Positions 1-8,965 of a stretch of 64,000 bases of DNA are shown piece after piece. The first letter of the stretch is position 1; every line of letters starts with the position of its first letter. The notes below the pieces were generated by a model. That model had not been told where the DNA came from. It ran no database searches and saw only the letters and a program-made list of their open reading frames with translations. This stretch comes from Commensalibacter papalotli (lineage in GTDB: Bacteria; Pseudomonadota; Alphaproteobacteria; Acetobacterales; Acetobacteraceae). A program made the translations under genes and the position numbers. The stretch covers positions 372,001 through 436,000 of the forward strand of contig NZ_CAMXCI010000001.1 of assembly GCF_947179115.1 (NCBI RefSeq). Reading direction: 5' to 3'.

Positions 1-1
1 A

Positions 2-1306
2 CAAATGACAGCCTATGAAATGATGTTGTCAGAAAGCCAAGAACGTATGTTAATGGTTTTACGTCCTGATCGTACAGATCTAGCAAAAGAAATCTTTGAA
101 AAATGGGAGCTTGATTTTGCTATTATTGGTCATTTGACCGATACAGGTCATATTGTTATCAAGCATCATGATAAAATTGAAGCCGATATTCCATTAAAAC
201 CTTTGGCTGATGAGGCACCTCTATATCATCGTCCAACTGCACCTTCTCCAAAACCAGAACCACTGGGTGCATTAGATGTGAATGTCAGTATCGAACAGTC
301 CTTAATTAAATTGCTCGGATGTGCAGATCTTGCTTCTCGTTCTTGGATTTGGGATCAATATGATAGTACTATTGGTGGACAAACCGTATATCGCCCTGGT
401 CAAGCTGATGCTGCAATTATTCGTGTTGATGGAACTCAAATTGGTCTTGCGTTAACCACAGATTGCACACCGCGTTATTGTGCAGCTGATGCATATCAAG
501 GTGGAGCCCAAGCGGTTGTAGAAGCTTGGCGTAATATCACCGCAACAGGTGCGAAACCCTTGGCAGTTACCGACAATCTGAACTTTGGCAATCCTGAAAA
601 ACCAGAAGTCATGGGACAAATTGTTGCCGCTATTGAAGGTATGAGAGATGCATGTAATGCTCTGGATTTCCCAGTCGTGAGCGGTAACGTTTCATTATAT
701 AATGAAACTCGGGATGCAAATGGCGAGAACGTTTCTGTATTACCAACACCTGCCATTGGTGCCTTGGGTGTGATTAATGACGTTTCTAAGACGGTCGGAA
801 ATGCCCTTAAAGCAGACTATGACCTTGTTGTCATTGGTGCAACCAAGGGCGAATTAGGACAAACATTGTGGTTAAGAGAAATCTTGGGTAAAGAAACTGG
901 TAATCCACCCCAAGTAGATTTGCAAGCAGAACGCCGTAATGGTGATTTTGTCAGAGAGCAAATTGCTAATGGATTAATCAATGCCTGTCATGATTTGTCT
1001 GATGGTGGTTTGTTAGTTGCAATTGCTGAAATGGCAATGGCAGGTAATACCGGTTGTACTTTAGATGTGCCTGATGTGGGAATGCGTCCAGAAGCTTATT
1101 GGTTTGGTGAAGACCAAGCACGGTATTTAATCATGACCTCCAAAAAAGATACGCTTTTACAAGCCGCCAAAGAGCATAATATTCCAGCAAGACTAGTTGG
1201 TTGCACGGGTGGTGACAGTATAGTTATGCCTTCTGGTGCAGTGATAACAATTGCTCGAATGAGAACTGCTTCTAAAAGCTTTTTTGAAAAATTAATGAAA
1301 GTCTAA
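2..1306 (+). CDS. purL: Phosphoribosylformylglycinamidine synthase subunit PurL, C-terminal part (truncated by window edge)
   Basis: This is the C-terminal 430 or so residues of PurL, which converts FGAR to FGAM with ATP and glutamine-derived ammonia in purine synthesis. The frame is open from base 2, so the ATG at base 5 is internal and the true start lies upstream; the small bacterial PurL is usually above 700 residues. The second AIRS-type half is visible, with the TDNLNFGNPEKPE stretch and the CHDLSDGGLLVA motif near residue 325 of the visible part. The bolA-like gene starts 4 bases after its stop, so the two are probably co-transcribed. The family call is firm; only the N-terminus is missing. 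Confidence 0.95.
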   Translation, partial: QMTAYEMMLSESQERMLMVLRPDRTDLAKEIFEKWELDFAIIGHLTDTGHIVIKHHDKIEADIPLKPLADEAPLYHRPTAPSPKPEPLGALDVNVSIEQSLIKLLGCADLASRSWIWDQYDSTIGGQTVYRPGQADAAIIRVDGTQIGLALTTDCTPRYCAADAYQGGAQAVVEAWRNITATGAKPLAVTDNLNFGNPEKPEVMGQIVAAIEGMRDACNALDFPVVSGNVSLYNETRDANGENVSVLPTPAIGALGVINDVSKTVGNALKADYDLVVIGATKGELGQTLWLREILGKETGNPPQVDLQAERRNGDFVREQIANGLINACHDLSDGGLLVAIAEMAMAGNTGCTLDVPDVGMRPEAYWFGEDQARYLIMTSKKDTLLQAAKEHNIPARLVGCTGGDSIVMPSGAVITIARMRTASKSFFEKLMKV

Positions 1307-1310
1307 TTTT

Positions 1311-1541
1311 ATGGATGTATCTGAAATCGAAAATCGCCTACGAACCGCTTTTCCTGATGCAGAGATTGATGTCGGTGCATTAAAAAAAGATGGAAGGCAT
1401 TTTTATTGTAAAATTTCAGCAAAAGAATTCACTGGTTTAAATAAAATCAAACAGCATCAGTTAGTATACAAAGCATTAGGGGATTATCTTCAACAAGATC
1501 TTCATGCTTTAGCTTTACAAACTGATGCTCTCTTAACTTAA
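1311..1541 (+). CDS. bolA: BolA family protein
   Basis: This 76-residue protein has the short BolA fold: a conserved N-terminal strand-helix and the helix-turn-helix-like segment around NKIKQHQLVYKALGD near residues 43-57. BolA proteins bind monothiol glutaredoxins through a shared [2Fe-2S] cluster and take part in iron-sulfur handling; some also affect transcription. The next gene, 19 bases downstream, is exactly such a CGFS glutaredoxin, which supports the iron-sulfur role. It is shorter than E. coli BolA (about 105 residues) and closer in size to the IbaG-like branch, so the symbol is used in the broad family sense. Confidence 0.88.
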   Translation: MDVSEIENRLRTAFPDAEIDVGALKKDGRHFYCKISAKEFTGLNKIKQHQLVYKALGDYLQQDLHALALQTDALLT

Positions 1542-1560
1542 ATTAAATATTGGAAAAAAA

Positions 1561-1890
1561 ATGAGTAATCCTGTTTTTGATCAGATTAAAAATATAATCG
1601 ATTCTAATGATGTAGTTTTGTTTATGAAAGGAACAGCAGATTTCCCAAGCTGTGGATTTTCTGCAAAAGTTTCACATATTCTTGCTGATTTAGGTGTTTC
1701 TTTTAAAGATGTAAATATTTTAGAAGACGATTCTTTACGCCAAGGATTAAAAGAATTCTCTAATTGGCCAACGTTTCCTCAACTTTACGTCAAGGGAGAA
1801 TTGGTTGGTGGGTGTGATATCATCAGAGAAATGCATGAATCTGGTGAATTAGCTCAACTTTTTAAAGATAATGCCATTTCTTGTCATTAA
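1561..1890 (+). CDS. grxD: Monothiol glutaredoxin, Grx4/GrxD type
   Basis: This 109-residue cytosolic protein is a single-domain monothiol glutaredoxin. The signature CGFS is at residues 31-34 (context DFPSCGFSAKV), followed by WPTFPQLYVKGELVGGCDI, the glutathione-binding region. The family carries and transfers [2Fe-2S] clusters and does little classical disulfide reduction. It follows the bolA-like gene closely, giving the widespread BolA-Grx pair. An AAAAAA run just precedes the ATG, so the ribosome site is weak (about ATTGGAAAAAAA). A weak inverted repeat (1912-1919 with 1944-1951) lies downstream and could help end the transcript. Confidence 0.95.
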   Translation: MSNPVFDQIKNIIDSNDVVLFMKGTADFPSCGFSAKVSHILADLGVSFKDVNILEDDSLRQGLKEFSNWPTFPQLYVKGELVGGCDIIREMHESGELAQLFKDNAISCH

Positions 1891-2047
1891 TATTTGTCAC
1901 ATAAAAACAACATAAGAAGGAAAATTATTAAAAAATGATTATTCTTCTTATTCATGTATATCCAAGACAAACTTTTTAAGTTAGCTTTTAGCGTAACATT
2001 TTATGTATCCGTCAGCAGTTAATCTTATATCGTTAAAGAGAGAATAA

Positions 2048-2368
2048 ATGGTCAGACATTTTAAAAAAACAGTTTGTATGCTTTTTGGTGCCGCAGCACT
2101 TATTTCCTTATCTCCATCTCCAGCAAAAGCACAACATATTGTTACTGAAACTGAAGCTGGTAAACTGACCTTTGAATCTTTAACTGCTGCTCCAGCCGCT
2201 CGTCATTATAAGGCAAGAAAAGTTTCTTATAATTCTTCTTCACAAAAAAGCCATTCAAAACTTGTTAGAAACGTTTCTTATAAACAAAAAGGCAAACTTA
2301 CTGTAAAGAACGCTGTTTATAAGTCTTCTGCACATAGAAAGACAACATCAAAACGTCATCGCAGCTAA
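2048..2368 (+). CDS. Small basic secreted protein of unknown function
   Basis: I do not recognise a family. The 106-residue product starts with a clear Sec signal peptide (basic MVRHFKK, then the hydrophobic core CMLFGAAALISL, then SPSPAKA before a likely cleavage near residue 28). The mature part is about 78 residues, very rich in Lys, Ser, His and Tyr, has no Cys, and contains VSYNSSS and VSYKQKG as a loose internal repeat. The high positive charge suggests binding to a negatively charged surface such as cell wall, LPS or nucleic acid, but that is inference. A purine-rich AAAGAGAGAA precedes the ATG. It converges with yraN, 3 bases away. Confidence 0.7.
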   Translation: MVRHFKKTVCMLFGAAALISLSPSPAKAQHIVTETEAGKLTFESLTAAPAARHYKARKVSYNSSSQKSHSKLVRNVSYKQKGKLTVKNAVYKSSAHRKTTSKRHRS

Positions 2369-2371
2369 TTT

Positions 2372-2746
2372 TTAATTTTCTGTTAAAATGATATTTTCGA
2401 AATGTTCGATTTGTCCTAATTGATCAATAGCGATCAGGTCAAATCGAACATTTTCTATTTCAGGATAATGATATTCTAAATAATATGATGCTGCTTTTAA
2501 CAGTCTCTTTTGTTGATGTAGACTGATTGCTGCCAAAGCATCATTCATTTTTTTCCTAGCTTTGACCTCAACAAATAATAACAAGTTTTCTTTTTTAGCA
2601 ATTAAATCGATTTCACCATACGGATTGTGAAATCGTTTATGTAAAATATTCCACTGTTGTTTTATTAAATAATTTGCAACAATATTTTCAGCTGACAAGC
2701 CTTTATGATAGGCAAACATACCTAGTTTTTGATTGCTATTTTTCAT
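2372..2746 (-). CDS. yraN: YraN family (UPF0102) endonuclease-like protein
   Basis: This 124-residue protein matches UPF0102/YraN. The PD-(D/E)XK-like core is readable near residues 43-65: NPYGEIDLIAKK followed by LLLFVEVKARK, giving the E, D and ExK residues of a Holliday-junction-resolvase-type nuclease fold. The N-terminal GLSAENIVANYLIKQQW segment is the helix typical of the family. The precise substrate is not established. Its stop codon is 3 bases from the stop of the convergent secreted-protein gene. In many proteobacteria yraN sits beside an rsmI-type methylase gene; here that partner is absent. Confidence 0.88.
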   Translation of the reverse strand: MKNSNQKLGMFAYHKGLSAENIVANYLIKQQWNILHKRFHNPYGEIDLIAKKENLLLFVEVKARKKMNDALAAISLHQQKRLLKAASYYLEYHYPEIENVRFDLIAIDQLGQIEHFENIILTEN

Positions 2747-2841
2747 TGTGATATTTTATCATGAAATAACTCTATTTATAAAATAAATCTTAGTATTATA
2801 TTTTTATTATGAATATCATTAAAAACTGAAAGTTTGATTGA

Positions 2842-4278
2842 ATGCATGTATTTTATACGTATTTATTTTTAACAGATTTCAAGCAAGATTGGTTTTTAGC
2901 GATCTTACGGTTTATTTTGATATTATTTGTTATATTTCATTCTTTACGTCATGTTCGCGATACAAGAGCTACTATTGGTTGGATTGGCTTTACGTTAATT
3001 ATGCCGATTACTGGTTTTATTCTTTACTCTATGTTTGGTGTGAACCGTGTGATGAGGCGAGCACAAAAATTGTTCAATAACCGTCCTTGGCACAGTCAAT
3101 TATTAAGTAATATGACCCAATATTCTGTTAAGGGGCATTTTTATCCTTTGGCTAAGGTCGTGGAAGGGTTTACACAACGCCCATTGTTAATGGGTAATCA
3201 GGTGGACATTTTAAATAATGGGGATCAAGCCTATCCTATTATGTTACAAGCTATAAATTCAGCTAAGGAATGTGTTTTTTTATCATCTTATATTTTAAAA
3301 AGTGATGCCACAGGAAAAATATTTGCTGATTCTTTAATAGAAGCCCAAAAAAGAGGGGCAACGGTTCGGGTTTTAATTGATGGAATAGGAAGTGGATATT
3401 TTTATTGTCCTATTGCTAATTACCTAAAAAAAAATGGGATTATTGTTGATCGTTTTATGCATTCCTTTTTACCTTGGAAAATGCCTTTTATTAATCTTAG
3501 GACACATAAAAAAATATTAGTTGTTGATGGTAAGGTTGGATTTCTTGGTGGACTTAATATAGCTAATGAAAATGTGCTTTTAAATAAACCTAAACATCCT
3601 GTATCAGATACACATTTTCAGGTAACAGGGGGAATTGTGCATGAGTTAACAGAAGCATTTTTACAAGATTGGTTTTTTGTTACTTCAGAGGATTTGAACA
3701 AAAAGAAATTTTATCCTACTCCTGAAATAAAAGGAGATATGGTTTGTAGGATTATTACTGCAGGCCCTGATTCCGATTTGGAAAAAATCAAATATACGAT
3801 GATGCAGGCAATAAGTTTGGCCAGAAAGTCTATTCGTATTATGACACCATATTTTTTACCTGATGATCGTTTTTTATCTCTTTTATGTCTTGCTGCTGTC
3901 AGAGGTGTGAATGTTGAAATTATTATTCCCAAGCAAAGTAATCAACAATTAGTCGACTGGGCTCGGAACATCAATAATATTATGCCATTACAACTTGGGT
4001 GTAAAATTTGGTTAGTTAACCCCCCATTTAATCATTCAAAATTAATGGTTGTTGATAGGGTTTGGTCTTTTGTTGGCAGCTCTAATGTTGATATGCGCAG
4101 CTTACGCTTAAATTTTGAAATTAATATGGAAGTTTATGATAAAGAATTTGCCGAAAGTATAGATGACTTTATGGGTTCCCATCGGGATAAATTATTAACA
4201 TTAGATGCTTTGCAACAAAGACCAGCAATTGCTAAGTTTAGAGATGCAACTACAAGGCTTTTGCTGCCTTATTTATAA
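2842..4278 (+). CDS. cls: Cardiolipin synthase (phospholipase D family)
   Basis: The 478-residue protein is a bacterial cardiolipin synthase that condenses two phosphatidylglycerols at the inner membrane. Two hydrophobic segments occupy roughly residues 18-65 (the ClsA-like N-terminus), followed by two PLD catalytic motifs: THKKILVVDG from residue 221 (H222, K224) and NHSKLMVVD from residue 397 (H398, K400). The length is as expected for this type. The start chosen, GAATGCATG, lacks a strong ribosome site. Downstream is a convergent EEP-fold gene only 4 bases away, leaving no room for an intrinsic terminator. Confidence 0.92.
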   Translation: MHVFYTYLFLTDFKQDWFLAILRFILILFVIFHSLRHVRDTRATIGWIGFTLIMPITGFILYSMFGVNRVMRRAQKLFNNRPWHSQLLSNMTQYSVKGHFYPLAKVVEGFTQRPLLMGNQVDILNNGDQAYPIMLQAINSAKECVFLSSYILKSDATGKIFADSLIEAQKRGATVRVLIDGIGSGYFYCPIANYLKKNGIIVDRFMHSFLPWKMPFINLRTHKKILVVDGKVGFLGGLNIANENVLLNKPKHPVSDTHFQVTGGIVHELTEAFLQDWFFVTSEDLNKKKFYPTPEIKGDMVCRIITAGPDSDLEKIKYTMMQAISLARKSIRIMTPYFLPDDRFLSLLCLAAVRGVNVEIIIPKQSNQQLVDWARNINNIMPLQLGCKIWLVNPPFNHSKLMVVDRVWSFVGSSNVDMRSLRLNFEINMEVYDKEFAESIDDFMGSHRDKLLTLDALQQRPAIAKFRDATTRLLLPYL

Positions 4279-4282
4279 CGTA

Positions 4283-4939
4283 TTATAGAGGTCTCAATGT
4301 AACCATAATGGGACGATGATCAGAGGAAGAACGTGATAGAACTTGTTTATCTATACATTCCATTCCTCTGACTAAACAACGATCCAAACGAATAGGGAGT
4401 ATATTAATCATTTTATGAGTTGGCACACGGGGGCCGACATCATTAAACCCAGGAAGCATAACAGGACCAACCAAGTTATAGTCTCCTAAAACAGCGGCAC
4501 AGTCTGGTAAGTAATCTGAAAGTACTTGCAATTGTCTTCTATTTAGAATTTGTCCATGTGATAAATGAACGTTAGCAATCCAAAATTTTCCATAGTCAAT
4601 TAATTGAGCTACTCTTTTTATCAAAGCGCCTTTGGGCAAGGTATATGTTGAGGGTGGTGCTTTGAAAGGATAAGGGCTCCAACAAGCAACACCGTGGATA
4701 CGCCCAGGGAGAGGGAAACGACTGTAATATCCACCTATTAATTGAGGTAAAATATTCATTTCTTCTGTTGCTTCTTGCATTAAAAGTAATTCTGGTTGGT
4801 GCGTATTTACGAGATAAGCAACGTCATATGGAGAAGCACCAACTTTTCTTAATAAATTCCAACTTATAATTTTGAAATATTGTAGATCTGGCTGTGTATC
4901 AACACGGTAATGGGCGTCAATTTTAGATGGATAAGACAT
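4283..4939 (-). CDS. Endonuclease/exonuclease/phosphatase (EEP) family protein
   Basis: The 218-residue protein has the motif series of the DNase I-like EEP fold: ISWNLL near residue 26, LLMQEAT near residue 52 (metal-binding Glu), NVHLSHGQ near residue 120, LGDYNLVG near residue 152 (the D-x-N pair) and the C-terminal SSDHRPIMV. Members cleave phosphodiester bonds in nucleic acids or phospholipids. There is no signal peptide or membrane segment, so it is probably cytosolic. It sits next to cardiolipin synthase but on the opposite strand, so a lipid role is possible but unsupported. The substrate cannot be read from the sequence. Confidence 0.85.
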   Translation of the reverse strand: MSYPSKIDAHYRVDTQPDLQYFKIISWNLLRKVGASPYDVAYLVNTHQPELLLMQEATEEMNILPQLIGGYYSRFPLPGRIHGVACWSPYPFKAPPSTYTLPKGALIKRVAQLIDYGKFWIANVHLSHGQILNRRQLQVLSDYLPDCAAVLGDYNLVGPVMLPGFNDVGPRVPTHKMINILPIRLDRCLVRGMECIDKQVLSRSSSDHRPIMVTLRPL

Positions 4940-5012
4940 AAATATTATTACTTGTCACTTATAAATATTTGCTGAGTCTATCATAATCACACTTTGTTTA
5001 TAATTGAAAATA

Positions 5013-6047
5013 TTATTTTTCAATGCCTTCTTTGGAAAACTCTAAAGTCAACGTATATCCTAATCCTAATAAAACGGGCCCAAGAAAAATCCCTAATCCG
5101 CCAAAAGCCAAAACCCCTCCTAGAATACCAAGGACACTCAATAAGTATGGAAGCTTATTACCAGAGGAAATAAACATGGGTCTGATCACATGCTCTACAC
5201 CAGATATAATTACAATACCATAAGTCAAGAGTAACAATGCAGAGATGATATGATGATGATAAAAACCAAGCCAAATAACGGCTGGAATCCATACAACTGG
5301 AGCCCCAATTGGGAAAAGAGATAGAAAAGCTGCAATACCTCCTAATAAAACAGGTTCTGGAATATTAAATAGAGCTAAACCACAACCCGTCAAAATACCC
5401 TGTAAAAGAGCTGTTCCGATAATCCCATATACAGTTCCTAGAATTGTTTTATTTGTCATTTCGACTAGACGTTTAGAAGACGGGCCTGCAATTTTAAAAA
5501 TAATATCTAAGATTACTTTTCCTAAATAATCACCACTTAACCAAAAGAAAAAAGAAATGAATAATGCAAAAGCAAATTGAATAAATCCACCAATTGTTTG
5601 TAAAAAAACAGAAAAAGAAGCTCGAGTAATATCATAAAGATAAGGACGAAGGCTGTCTCCAATACTTAATAAATGTTCAGCGCCTTGCTCCCAAGTTTTG
5701 GCTAAATAATTATTGATAATAGGGATATGTTTCATCCAATTGGGTGGGGTTACAAAATTAATAGAAGCAGTTGCCGAGGAAATCGTTTGTACAACCCTTG
5801 GAACATCATCGATAATTGCCGAAGATAAAATAATAATAGGCATGACCATACACAAACCGCAAAAAAGCGTCATTAATAAAGCTGCAAAGACTTTCCCAAT
5901 ATATTTTTTAAGGAAAACGTACATTGGCCAAGTCGCAAAGCTAATAATAGCTGCCCATAAAATAGAAGAGAAAAGAGGGTGTAATATTAACCAACATCCA
6001 TATGCAATTGCTGCTAGAATAATATATAAAATGACACGCTGATTCAT
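5013..6047 (-). CDS. AI-2E family transporter (PerM/YdiK-like membrane protein)
   Basis: The 344-residue protein is a polytopic inner-membrane protein with about seven or eight hydrophobic segments: two close to the N-terminus, one near residue 65, a soluble stretch around residues 85-145, then a dense membrane block to the end. The C-terminal region around FLGPVLLGLGYTL is typical of the AI-2E/PerM family. Members export small molecules or act as Na+/H+ antiporters; the AI-2 link holds for only a few. The EEP-fold gene follows on the same strand 73 bases downstream and may be in the same transcript. Confidence 0.88.
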   Translation of the reverse strand: MNQRVILYIILAAIAYGCWLILHPLFSSILWAAIISFATWPMYVFLKKYIGKVFAALLMTLFCGLCMVMPIIILSSAIIDDVPRVVQTISSATASINFVTPPNWMKHIPIINNYLAKTWEQGAEHLLSIGDSLRPYLYDITRASFSVFLQTIGGFIQFAFALFISFFFWLSGDYLGKVILDIIFKIAGPSSKRLVEMTNKTILGTVYGIIGTALLQGILTGCGLALFNIPEPVLLGGIAAFLSLFPIGAPVVWIPAVIWLGFYHHHIISALLLLTYGIVIISGVEHVIRPMFISSGNKLPYLLSVLGILGGVLAFGGLGIFLGPVLLGLGYTLTLEFSKEGIEK

Positions 6048-6154
6048 AATTTTCTCTATTAATATATTTTATATAAAAGACTGTAAAAAGATTAAAAACT
6101 TTATACAATATGAATTGTTAAAAATACCATCATTAAAATTGGCAAGGATAGACT

Positions 6155-7378
6155 ATGGTTACTTTATCTCCTGATGAATACGCAGTTTCTCATGGTTGGA
6201 AGGAATTATCAACATTACTTGTTACCGCAGGTAGACATAAAGAATCTCTTTCTGATCAAGGTCAATTTGTAAACGACCCTTTGCATCGAGGTTCAACTGT
6301 AATTTATCCCTCAGTTTCGGCAATGCGTAATACTGAAGGTCAACAATATCAACATCATACTTTATATGGAGCAATGGGATCTCCCAATCAACATGAACTT
6401 GAAAAAGTTATGACGTTGATAGAGGGTGGAAGTCATACCCAAATTGTATCTTCGGGATTAACGGCTTGTACTTTACCCTTATTGGCTTTTTTGTCTTCTG
6501 GAGATCACTGTTTATTAATTGATAGTATTTATGGACCTACAAAGCGCTTTTCAGAAAAAGTAATGAAACGTTTTGGTATAGAGATAAGCTATTATCCAGC
6601 AGATATTACGGTCGCTGAAATCGAAAGATACATACAACCCAATACCAAAGTCATTTTTACAGAAAGCCCAGGCAGTCATACTTTTGAAATTCAAGATATT
6701 CCAGCACTTGCTAGGCTGGCACATCAACATCATATCAAACTATTTTTGGATAATACTTGGGGAATAGGGATCTTTAAGCCATTTGAGCATGGCGTTGACG
6801 TCTCTGTGCAAGCTTTAACCAAATATGCGAATGGGCATTCTGATCTTGTGCTTGGAGCTGTGACAGTAAACAATGATCCAGACTGGCATCTATTAAGAGA
6901 CACGGCGATTGCTCTTGGTGAAGTCGCTGGACCTGACGCTTGTTGGTTAGCCCTAAGGGGCCTTAGAACCTTGGGTGCGCGGTTGGAACAACAATCAATT
7001 TCTGCATTACATATTGCCAAGTGGTGCCAAAACCAACCAGAGATAGAGCGTGTCTTACATCCAGCTTTATCAAGTTGTTATGGTCATGACTTATGGAAAA
7101 GAGATTTTGCAGGTGCAAGTAGCCTTTTTACACTCGTTTTTAAAAGTCATATTCAAACCCAACAAGTTATTAACATGATTGAAAGGTTAAATCTTTTTGC
7201 TATTGGTGCATCATGGGGCGGATATGAAAGTTTGATTTTGCTGACTGATGGTGAGATCTACAGGAATTTTCCTAATCAACTCTTAACAGGGTCGGCATGT
7301 CGATTGCATATTGGCCTTGAAAATACTCAAGATTTAATTGATGATTTAAATAGTGCTTTCTCTATTTGGCGTTCATAA
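6155..7378 (+). CDS. metC: Cystathionine beta-lyase (PLP-dependent, MetC type)
   Basis: This 407-residue enzyme belongs to the Cys/Met metabolism PLP family. The PLP lysine is K223 in the ALTKYANGHSD context, and SSGLTACTLPLLAFLSSGDH near residues 95-115 forms the cofactor phosphate-binding region. The length and C-terminal region (SCRLHIGLENTQDLIDDL) fit cystathionine beta-lyase, which splits cystathionine to homocysteine, pyruvate and ammonia for methionine synthesis. A gamma-synthase or gamma-lyase role cannot be excluded by sequence reading. AAGGAT lies 5 bases ahead of the ATG. It converges with the comM-like gene 5 bases away. I see no riboswitch in the 107-base leader. Confidence 0.88.
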   Translation: MVTLSPDEYAVSHGWKELSTLLVTAGRHKESLSDQGQFVNDPLHRGSTVIYPSVSAMRNTEGQQYQHHTLYGAMGSPNQHELEKVMTLIEGGSHTQIVSSGLTACTLPLLAFLSSGDHCLLIDSIYGPTKRFSEKVMKRFGIEISYYPADITVAEIERYIQPNTKVIFTESPGSHTFEIQDIPALARLAHQHHIKLFLDNTWGIGIFKPFEHGVDVSVQALTKYANGHSDLVLGAVTVNNDPDWHLLRDTAIALGEVAGPDACWLALRGLRTLGARLEQQSISALHIAKWCQNQPEIERVLHPALSSCYGHDLWKRDFAGASSLFTLVFKSHIQTQQVINMIERLNLFAIGASWGGYESLILLTDGEIYRNFPNQLLTGSACRLHIGLENTQDLIDDLNSAFSIWRS

Positions 7379-7383
7379 AAAAA

Positions 7384-8859
7384 TTAGCGTTGTCGAAAAG
7401 TTAAAGCCTCGGCAACGCTGGATATATCGATTTCGGACTTTAATGCCAGATCAGCAATGGTTCTGGAAACTCTTAAAAGTCGAGTAATACCCCGAGCAGA
7501 TAGTTTTAATTGCAAGGATGCCTTTTCTACCATTTCAGCAACCTCATGATCAAGTTGAATATGATTGGTATTAATTTCATTATTCAGCATATTTTGTCGT
7601 GTTAGTTGCTGTTCTCTGGCCAATTTTACTCGTTTTGCAACGACTTCACTTTTCTCTCCACAGGCAATATTAATGATATCTTTGGGTGGAACTGGCTCTA
7701 TATTGGTAATTAAATCAATACGATCCAGCAAAGGACCCGAAATTTTTCGGGTATATTCTTCTTTGCATTTTGGAATACGGTGACATTCGCGCTCAATATC
7801 GCCTGCATACCCACAACGGCAAGGATTCATAGCCGCAATAAACTGAAAATGTGCAGGGTATGTTATATGCGATGTTGCCCTGGCAATTGAGATATTGCCT
7901 GTTTCCAATGGTTGACGTAAAGCTTCTAAGGCGTTTCTGGCAAATTCAGGGAGCTCGTCTAAAAATAAAACACCATGATGAGCTAAACTAATTTCACCTG
8001 GTTTTACTTTAACACCACCGCCTGTAATGGCAACTTGGCTGGCGGAATGATGAGGGCTACGAAAAGGAGGTCGAATTATTGGCGCAGAGTTTGGTAACAA
8101 TCCAGCACAACTGTATATACGTGTCACAGCCAAAGATTGTTGTGGGGTCAAATTCGGGAGCAAGCTTGGTAAACGTGCAGCCAGCATTGATTTTCCAGCA
8201 CCAGGAGGGCCAATCATAAGCATAGAATGCCCACCAGCTGCGGCAATTTCCAAAGCTCTTTTAGCACCTTCCATACCTTTGACTTCGTATAAATCTGGAT
8301 CTTTGGGAGGTGGTGGTAATTCAGAAAATTCTGGTTTAGATAAAATCTGTTTGCCAGTAAAATGATGTAATAATGCTAGTAGTGAAGGGGCGGCTAAGAT
8401 ATCAATATCTCCACCAAGCAAGGCTTCACTACCTTGATTATAAGGGCAAATTATTCCTCTTTCTTCGGCTGCAGCACCAATTGAAGCAGAAATTACACCA
8501 TTTACATTTCCTAATGCCCCATCTAAGGAAAGTTCACCCAAAGCAGCATAATGCATAAGCTCTTCTTGAGGAATAATATCCATTGCACATAAAAGACCTA
8601 AGGCAATCGGTAAATCATAATGTGTGCCTTCTTTAACGATATCTGCTGGTGCTAAATTAACTAAAATCCGTTTAGGAGGCAGGGCTATTCCCATCGAAGT
8701 CAATGCCGCACGAACGCGTTCTCTTGATTCCGTAACCGCTTTATCAGCCAAGCCTACAATGATAAAAGCAGGAAGCCCACGTGTCATTTGCACTTGAACT
8801 TCTACAGGAACAGGGTCAATACCAGAAAAAGAAAAAGTAAGAACTCTGGTAATACTCAT
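7384..8859 (-). CDS. comM: YifB/ComM family Mg-chelatase-like AAA+ ATPase
   Basis: The 491-residue protein has the full YifB layout: an N-terminal Lon-protease-like (ChlI) fold over roughly residues 20-170, then an AAA+ Mg-chelatase domain with Walker A GPPGAGKSM at 217-224 and Walker B LFLDELPEF, then a C-terminal domain. A four-cysteine patch (NPCRCGYAGD and the following EREC) is visible. ComM homologues are hexameric helicases that extend branch migration during natural transformation in Vibrio and Acinetobacter. Competence in this organism is not shown here. The orphan membrane gene lies 106 bases upstream on the same strand. Confidence 0.93.
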   Translation of the reverse strand: MSITRVLTFSFSGIDPVPVEVQVQMTRGLPAFIIVGLADKAVTESRERVRAALTSMGIALPPKRILVNLAPADIVKEGTHYDLPIALGLLCAMDIIPQEELMHYAALGELSLDGALGNVNGVISASIGAAAEERGIICPYNQGSEALLGGDIDILAAPSLLALLHHFTGKQILSKPEFSELPPPPKDPDLYEVKGMEGAKRALEIAAAGGHSMLMIGPPGAGKSMLAARLPSLLPNLTPQQSLAVTRIYSCAGLLPNSAPIIRPPFRSPHHSASQVAITGGGVKVKPGEISLAHHGVLFLDELPEFARNALEALRQPLETGNISIARATSHITYPAHFQFIAAMNPCRCGYAGDIERECHRIPKCKEEYTRKISGPLLDRIDLITNIEPVPPKDIINIACGEKSEVVAKRVKLAREQQLTRQNMLNNEINTNHIQLDHEVAEMVEKASLQLKLSARGITRLLRVSRTIADLALKSEIDISSVAEALTFRQR

Positions 8860-8965
8860 TTTAATCGTCCTGTATAAATAACATTACATTCAGAGATTAA
8901 AATATATAATTTTATGAAATTAACAATCTTTTTGTAATAAATTAAAAGATGTTTAAGTTATATTT

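Noticed and set aside
2838..3080. 80-codon frame overlapping the start of cardiolipin synthase
   Set aside because: It lies in a different frame inside the well-supported cls gene and has no family features.
5713..6042. 109-codon plus-strand frame opposite the AI-2E transporter gene
   Set aside because: It is the antisense shadow of a clear membrane-protein gene; its sequence has no domain and no ribosome site.
6048..6154. Leader of the beta-lyase gene as a possible SAM or SAH riboswitch
   Set aside because: The 107 bases are almost pure A/T and show none of the G/C-rich paired elements such riboswitches need.
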